From DATARH01 sp963734125 (GTDB taxonomy: Bacteria; Pseudomonadota; Alphaproteobacteria; ATCC43930; CGMCC-115725), in assembly GCA_963734125.1 (NCBI GenBank), contig CAVTGB010000037.1, positions 1-47,278 on the forward strand: DNA of 47,278 bases, given 5' to 3'. The notes under the pieces were generated by a model. The model worked only from the letters and a program-made list of their open reading frames with translations, was not told the DNA's origin and did not search any database. Numbering within the stretch: position 1 is the first letter of the stretch; each line of letters begins with the position of its first letter. This document shows, one piece after another, positions 44,177 through 47,278 of the stretch. The position numbers and the translations under genes were made by a program.

Positions 44177-45493
44177 ATGCGTAACTCCGAAATCTTTCAT
44201 CCCGATTTCACGCCGACCCCGTATTGGTGGGAGGCCTATCGCCCGGCGGCGGGGACGCTCGTCGACGTGCCGAAGGAAACGCGCGTCGCCATCGTCGGCG
44301 GTGGCTATGCCGGGCTCGCCGCCGCGCTCGAATTGTCAAAGCAAGGGATTGACGCCGTTATCTTCGAACGGGGCGCGCTCGGGGCCGGCGCGAGCACCAG
44401 GAACGGCGGCTCGGTCAGCGGCGGGGTCAATGTCGGTAAGAGCTTTTCCGGCCGCGCGACGTCGGTCGATCCCGAGCGCGCGCATCGCCTGCTGTCGGAC
44501 GCCGCGGACGCCTTCGCCCTCATCGAGCGGCTGATCGCGGAAGAGGCGATCGAGTGCGCCTGGCAAAAGCGCGGGCGTTTTGTCGGCGCCTGGACGCCGG
44601 CGCATTTCGCCGCTCAGGAACAGCGCCTTGCGCGCCTCAACGATGCCGCGCAATCGGGCGCGTATATGGTGCCGCGAGAGCGCCAGAGGGAAGAGATCGC
44701 CAGCGATTATTATTATGGCGGGATGGTCGTCGAGCGCTCGGCGAGCCTCCATCCGTCGCTCTATTACAAAGGCCTCCTCGACGCCTGCCGGCGCCGCGGT
44801 ATCGCGATTTGCGCCGAAGCCGCGGTCGAAGCCATCACCAGGAACGGCGCCGACTGGCGGCTCGACACCAGCCGCGGCACCGTCATCGCCGGCGAGGTCG
44901 TCGTCGCGACCAATGGCTATACCGGCAAACTGACCCCGGCGCTGCGCCGCCGCATCGTGCCGATCGCCAGCCACATCATCGCCACCGAGCCGCTCGCGCC
45001 CGATCTGGCCGGGTCCTTGATCCCGAAACGGCGCAGCATTTCCGATACGAAGCGCGTTCTGTGCTACTACCGGATGTCGCCCGACGGTACCCGCATGGTG
45101 TTTGGCGGGCGTGCCCGCTTTACCCCGGCCGACGCGTTGCTCTGCGCCCGGGTCCTTTACGGCTACATGACCGAGCGGTTTCCGCAGCTGAGGGGCGCGC
45201 GGGTCACCCACAGCTGGACCGGCAACACCGCCTTCACGCTCGATGCGCTGCCGCATATGGGCGAAGAGGGCGGGCTCAATTATTGCCTGGGGTGCAACGG
45301 CAGCGGGATCGCGATGATGACGTATCTGGGGACCCAGACCGCGCGCAAGATCGCCCGCGTGGCGAACGCGCCCTGCGCCTTTGGCGAGGGCGAATTCCCC
45401 GATCACCCGCTCTATACCGGCAACCCGTGGTTCCTGCCTCTCGTCGGCGGCTGGTATCGGATGCGCGACCGGCTCGACCGGATGCTCGCGTGA
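44177..45493 (+). CDS. FAD-dependent amine oxidoreductase (DAO / PuuB-like)
   Basis: A 438-residue flavoenzyme with an N-terminal Rossmann motif VAIVGGGYAGLAAALELSKQ and the second glycine-rich segment GALGAGASTRNGGSVSGG. A conserved VVVATNGYTGKLTPALRRRI is followed by a C-terminal FAD-binding part (GNTAFTLDALPHMGEEGGL, YCLGCNGSGIAMMTYLG). The opening PYWWEAYRP is typical of gamma-glutamylputrescine oxidase-like proteins. ATG 44177 is chosen because the family N-terminus starts there. It oxidises an amine or amino acid with release of hydrogen peroxide. It is divergent from the family 5 binding protein, which could take up its substrate. Confidence 0.9.
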   Translation: MRNSEIFHPDFTPTPYWWEAYRPAAGTLVDVPKETRVAIVGGGYAGLAAALELSKQGIDAVIFERGALGAGASTRNGGSVSGGVNVGKSFSGRATSVDPERAHRLLSDAADAFALIERLIAEEAIECAWQKRGRFVGAWTPAHFAAQEQRLARLNDAAQSGAYMVPRERQREEIASDYYYGGMVVERSASLHPSLYYKGLLDACRRRGIAICAEAAVEAITRNGADWRLDTSRGTVIAGEVVVATNGYTGKLTPALRRRIVPIASHIIATEPLAPDLAGSLIPKRRSISDTKRVLCYYRMSPDGTRMVFGGRARFTPADALLCARVLYGYMTERFPQLRGARVTHSWTGNTAFTLDALPHMGEEGGLNYCLGCNGSGIAMMTYLGTQTARKIARVANAPCAFGEGEFPDHPLYTGNPWFLPLVGGWYRMRDRLDRMLA

Positions 45494-45545
45494 GCCGGGT
45501 CGAACGCGCTATTATCCCGGTCAATTCGCACAAAGGAGGAGACAC

Positions 45546-45833
45546 ATGCAGTTCGACGCTTTCAAATCCTCGCTCGCCGGCGCGGCGCCGCCGGCCGGGG
45601 CCAGCGGTGCGTTACAGGCGCTGTGGTGGCAGGCCAAGGGCGACTGGCATCAGGGTCATCGCTGCGCGCAGGCGCAGGCCGACGAGAAGGGCGCCTGGGC
45701 GCATGCCCATCTGCACCGGGTCGAGGGCGACGAGATGAACGCCGGCGGCTGGTACAAGCGCGCCGGCAAGCCCATGCCGTCGACCCCGCTCGAAGTAGAG
45801 TGGGAGGAGATCGCCCGCGCGCTCCTGGCGTAA
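45546..45833 (+). CDS. Conserved small protein of unknown function
   Basis: A 95-residue protein from ATG 45546 behind an excellent ribosome-binding site (AAAGGAGGAGA). The core WWQAKGDWHQGHRCAQAQAD, followed by AHAHLHRVEGDEMNAGGWY, recalls a conserved proteobacterial family of small hypothetical proteins rich in Trp and His. There is no signal or membrane segment. It lies 52 bp downstream of the amine oxidase on the same strand and may be co-transcribed with it. Confidence 0.75.
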   Translation: MQFDAFKSSLAGAAPPAGASGALQALWWQAKGDWHQGHRCAQAQADEKGAWAHAHLHRVEGDEMNAGGWYKRAGKPMPSTPLEVEWEEIARALLA

Positions 45834-45842
45834 GCGACGACC

Positions 45843-45858
45843 GGACCGCCCGCGGTCC
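45843..45858. terminator. Possible terminator hairpin between convergent genes
   Basis: GGACCG-CCCG-CGGTCC forms a 6-bp GC-rich stem with a 4-base loop in the 33-bp gap between the small protein and cofH. There is no T run. Confidence 0.4.
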
Positions 45859-45866
45859 CGATATAG

Positions 45867-47060
45867 CTACTGCGCCGCGGCGCGCTCGTATTTCTTGGCC
45901 GGGGTGTTGACCGGCTCGGATAAGGGGGCGGCGCCGAACGAGGCGGCGATGCGGGAAGCTGGCGGGTCGCGGTAGAGCGTCGTGCGCTGCTTCGGCGTGC
46001 GGCCCAATGAGCGGATCAGCGCCTCCATGTCCTCCGGCGGCATCTCCTGGCCGAAGCTGGCGCCGGCGGCGCGCGAGATGCTCTCGTTCATCAGGGTGCC
46101 GCCCATGTCGTTGCACCCGGCGTTGAGGCAGGCCGCGGCGCCCTCGGGCCCGAGCTTGACCCACGAGCATTGGATGTTGGGGATGACCGGGTTGAGCGCC
46201 AATCGCGCCACCGCGTGCATCAAGACGGCCTCGCGCCAGGTGGGTCCCAGCCGCGAACGGCCCTTCAGCGAGATCGGTGTCTCCATCGGCACAAACGGCA
46301 GCGGCACGAACTCGGTGAAACCGCCGCTCTTCTCCTGCAACGAGCGGATGCGCAAGAGGTGGCGCGCCCAATGGGCGTAGCGCTCGACATGGCCGAACAT
46401 GATCGTCACGGTGCTGCGCAGACCGACGCCATGCGCGGCCTCCATCACCTGCAGCCATTCGGCAGTCTTGACCTTGTCCGGGCAGATGATCGCGCGGATT
46501 TCGTCATCGAGGATCTCGGCCGCCGTGCCGGGCAAGGAGCCGAGCCCGGCATCGCGCAACTCGCCGAGGAAATCGGGGAGGCTGCGGCCGAGCGTCTTGG
46601 CGCCCTGCCACACTTCTAAGGGCGAGAAGGCATGGACGTGTATGCCCGGCACCGCCGCCTTGATCGCGCGACAGACGGAAAGATAGGTGGCGCCGGTATA
46701 TTCCGGGTGGATGCCGCCTTGCAGGCAGACTTCCGTGGCGCCGCGCTCCCAGGCCTCCTCGACGCGCCGCACGATCTCGTCCATGTCGAGGTTATAGGGC
46801 CGGCCGCGCAGGTTCTCGCTGAGCTTGCCCTTCGAGAAGGCGCAGAACTGGCAGCGGAAATAGCAGATGTTGGTGTAGTTGATGTTGCGGGTGACGACAT
46901 AGGTGACCGTGTCGCCATTCGTCGCGCGGCGCAGTTCGTCGGCCGCCTCGCACACCGCGGAAAACGCTTCGCCGCGCGCCTCGAACAGGCGGACGATCTC
47001 GGCCTCGTTCAGCGTCGCGCCGGATATCGCGCGGTCGAGGATGTCCGATAAAGCCCCCAC
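45867..47060 (-). CDS. cofH: FO synthase subunit 2 (radical SAM, CofH)
   Basis: A roughly 397-residue radical SAM enzyme that transfers the tyrosine-derived 4-hydroxybenzyl group to 5-amino-6-ribitylaminouracil, making the F420 precursor with CofG. The 4Fe-4S motif is Cys66-x3-Cys70-x2-Cys73 in YTNICYFRCQFCAFSKGK. CofH-specific blocks include GATEVCLQGGIHPEYTG, the segment GSLPGTAAEILDDEIRAIIC, and LNAGCNDMGGTLMNESISR. The start is set at GTG 47060; the frame is open to 47213, but the extra N-terminus would be encoded by a GC-rich repeat and is not conserved. MqnC/MqnE-type enzymes are more distant alternatives. CofG is not seen; it may lie beyond the right edge. Confidence 0.9.
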   Translation of the reverse strand: MGALSDILDRAISGATLNEAEIVRLFEARGEAFSAVCEAADELRRATNGDTVTYVVTRNINYTNICYFRCQFCAFSKGKLSENLRGRPYNLDMDEIVRRVEEAWERGATEVCLQGGIHPEYTGATYLSVCRAIKAAVPGIHVHAFSPLEVWQGAKTLGRSLPDFLGELRDAGLGSLPGTAAEILDDEIRAIICPDKVKTAEWLQVMEAAHGVGLRSTVTIMFGHVERYAHWARHLLRIRSLQEKSGGFTEFVPLPFVPMETPISLKGRSRLGPTWREAVLMHAVARLALNPVIPNIQCSWVKLGPEGAAACLNAGCNDMGGTLMNESISRAAGASFGQEMPPEDMEALIRSLGRTPKQRTTLYRDPPASRIAASFGAAPLSEPVNTPAKKYERAAAQ

Positions 47061-47092
47061 CCCAACCCTCCCCCGCTTGCGGGGCAGGGGGT
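47054..47092. repeat. GC-rich interspersed palindromic repeat before cofH
   Basis: CCCCACCCCAACCCTCCCCC is followed by CCGC-TT-GCGG and GGCAGGGGG, a common extragenic palindrome in related genomes. It overlaps the probable GTG start of cofH. The remaining bases to 47278 show no gene I can support. Confidence 0.55.
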
Positions 47093-47278
47093 CGCGGCGA
47101 TGACCCCTGGCATCCCCTCCCCCGCGCACCGGAGAGCCGTGGTCATCGACGGCCAGGTACCCGCAATGCAATGGGTGCGGCAGAGGCACATGGGACAATG
47201 AACCACAATGCACGTGGCGGCTCGTCGACCAGCAAATATCACGCGCTCGACCAGCGCCGTCCCTGCGTCCCCAACGCC

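Overview
The window looks like chromosomal DNA of a high-GC alphaproteobacterium (Rhodospirillales/Hyphomicrobiales-like). The basis is GC-rich codon use throughout, class III cyclases and multi-GAF hybrid kinases, KpsM/T/E-type export genes, a PagL-type outer-membrane deacylase and a CofH (F420) gene. The lineage is inferred from gene families only. About twenty net single-base frameshifts, often in short G or C runs, break otherwise well-conserved genes, so part of the damage may be assembly error.

Layout. (1) 1-3395, minus: a large Type IIG-like restriction-methylation protein (PD-ExK nuclease plus NPPY adenine methylase) running off the left edge. (2) 3.5-6.0 kb: prolyl iminopeptidase, lipid A 3-O-deacylase, a frameshifted pterin dehydratase and a small zinc metallopeptidase. 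(3) 6.4-7.5 kb: tRNA-Ser(GCU) followed by a degraded P4-type integrase, a scar of an integrated element. (4) 7.7-15.8 kb: a minus-strand signalling operon (1445-residue five-GAF hybrid histidine kinase, single-domain response regulator, HisKA-REC-adenylate cyclase), then an IS1380 relic and a second, class IIIb-like cyclase. (5) 15.9-18.7 kb: L,D-transpeptidase, proline-rich lipoprotein and a 365-bp IS630-derived mini-element flanked by TA. (6) 19.1-27.4 kb: ribD, a translationally coupled PF03407-type transferase, and catabolic genes (CoA-transferase, HpcH/CitE lyase, VOC protein, MFS carrier, TPP enzyme). (7) 28.2-38.5 kb: the most unusual region. A minus-strand operon runs: a 92-residue peptide made of three near-identical 27-residue repeats, a DUF6065-like protein, an MFS exporter, a TPR domain joined to a KpsM-type permease, KpsT, KpsE, and a GT4-like glycosyltransferase. 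A SARP-like BTAD/TPR regulator lies just upstream. (8) 38.9-47.1 kb: an unknown protein, an LLM flavin oxidoreductase, two orphan solute-binding proteins, an FAD amine oxidase, a small conserved protein and CofH.

How it may fit together: the repeat peptide has the look of a ribosomally made multi-unit product or scaffold, with one candidate modification enzyme (DUF6065-like), a glycosyltransferase and two export routes (MFS and Kps-type ABC). TTCAC heptamers occur as two pairs with an 11-bp period upstream of the regulator gene, and related TTCAC sites lie upstream of the peptide operon. This suggests that the regulator controls both. The system is a hypothesis. The gene order, repeats and sites are read directly from the sequence.
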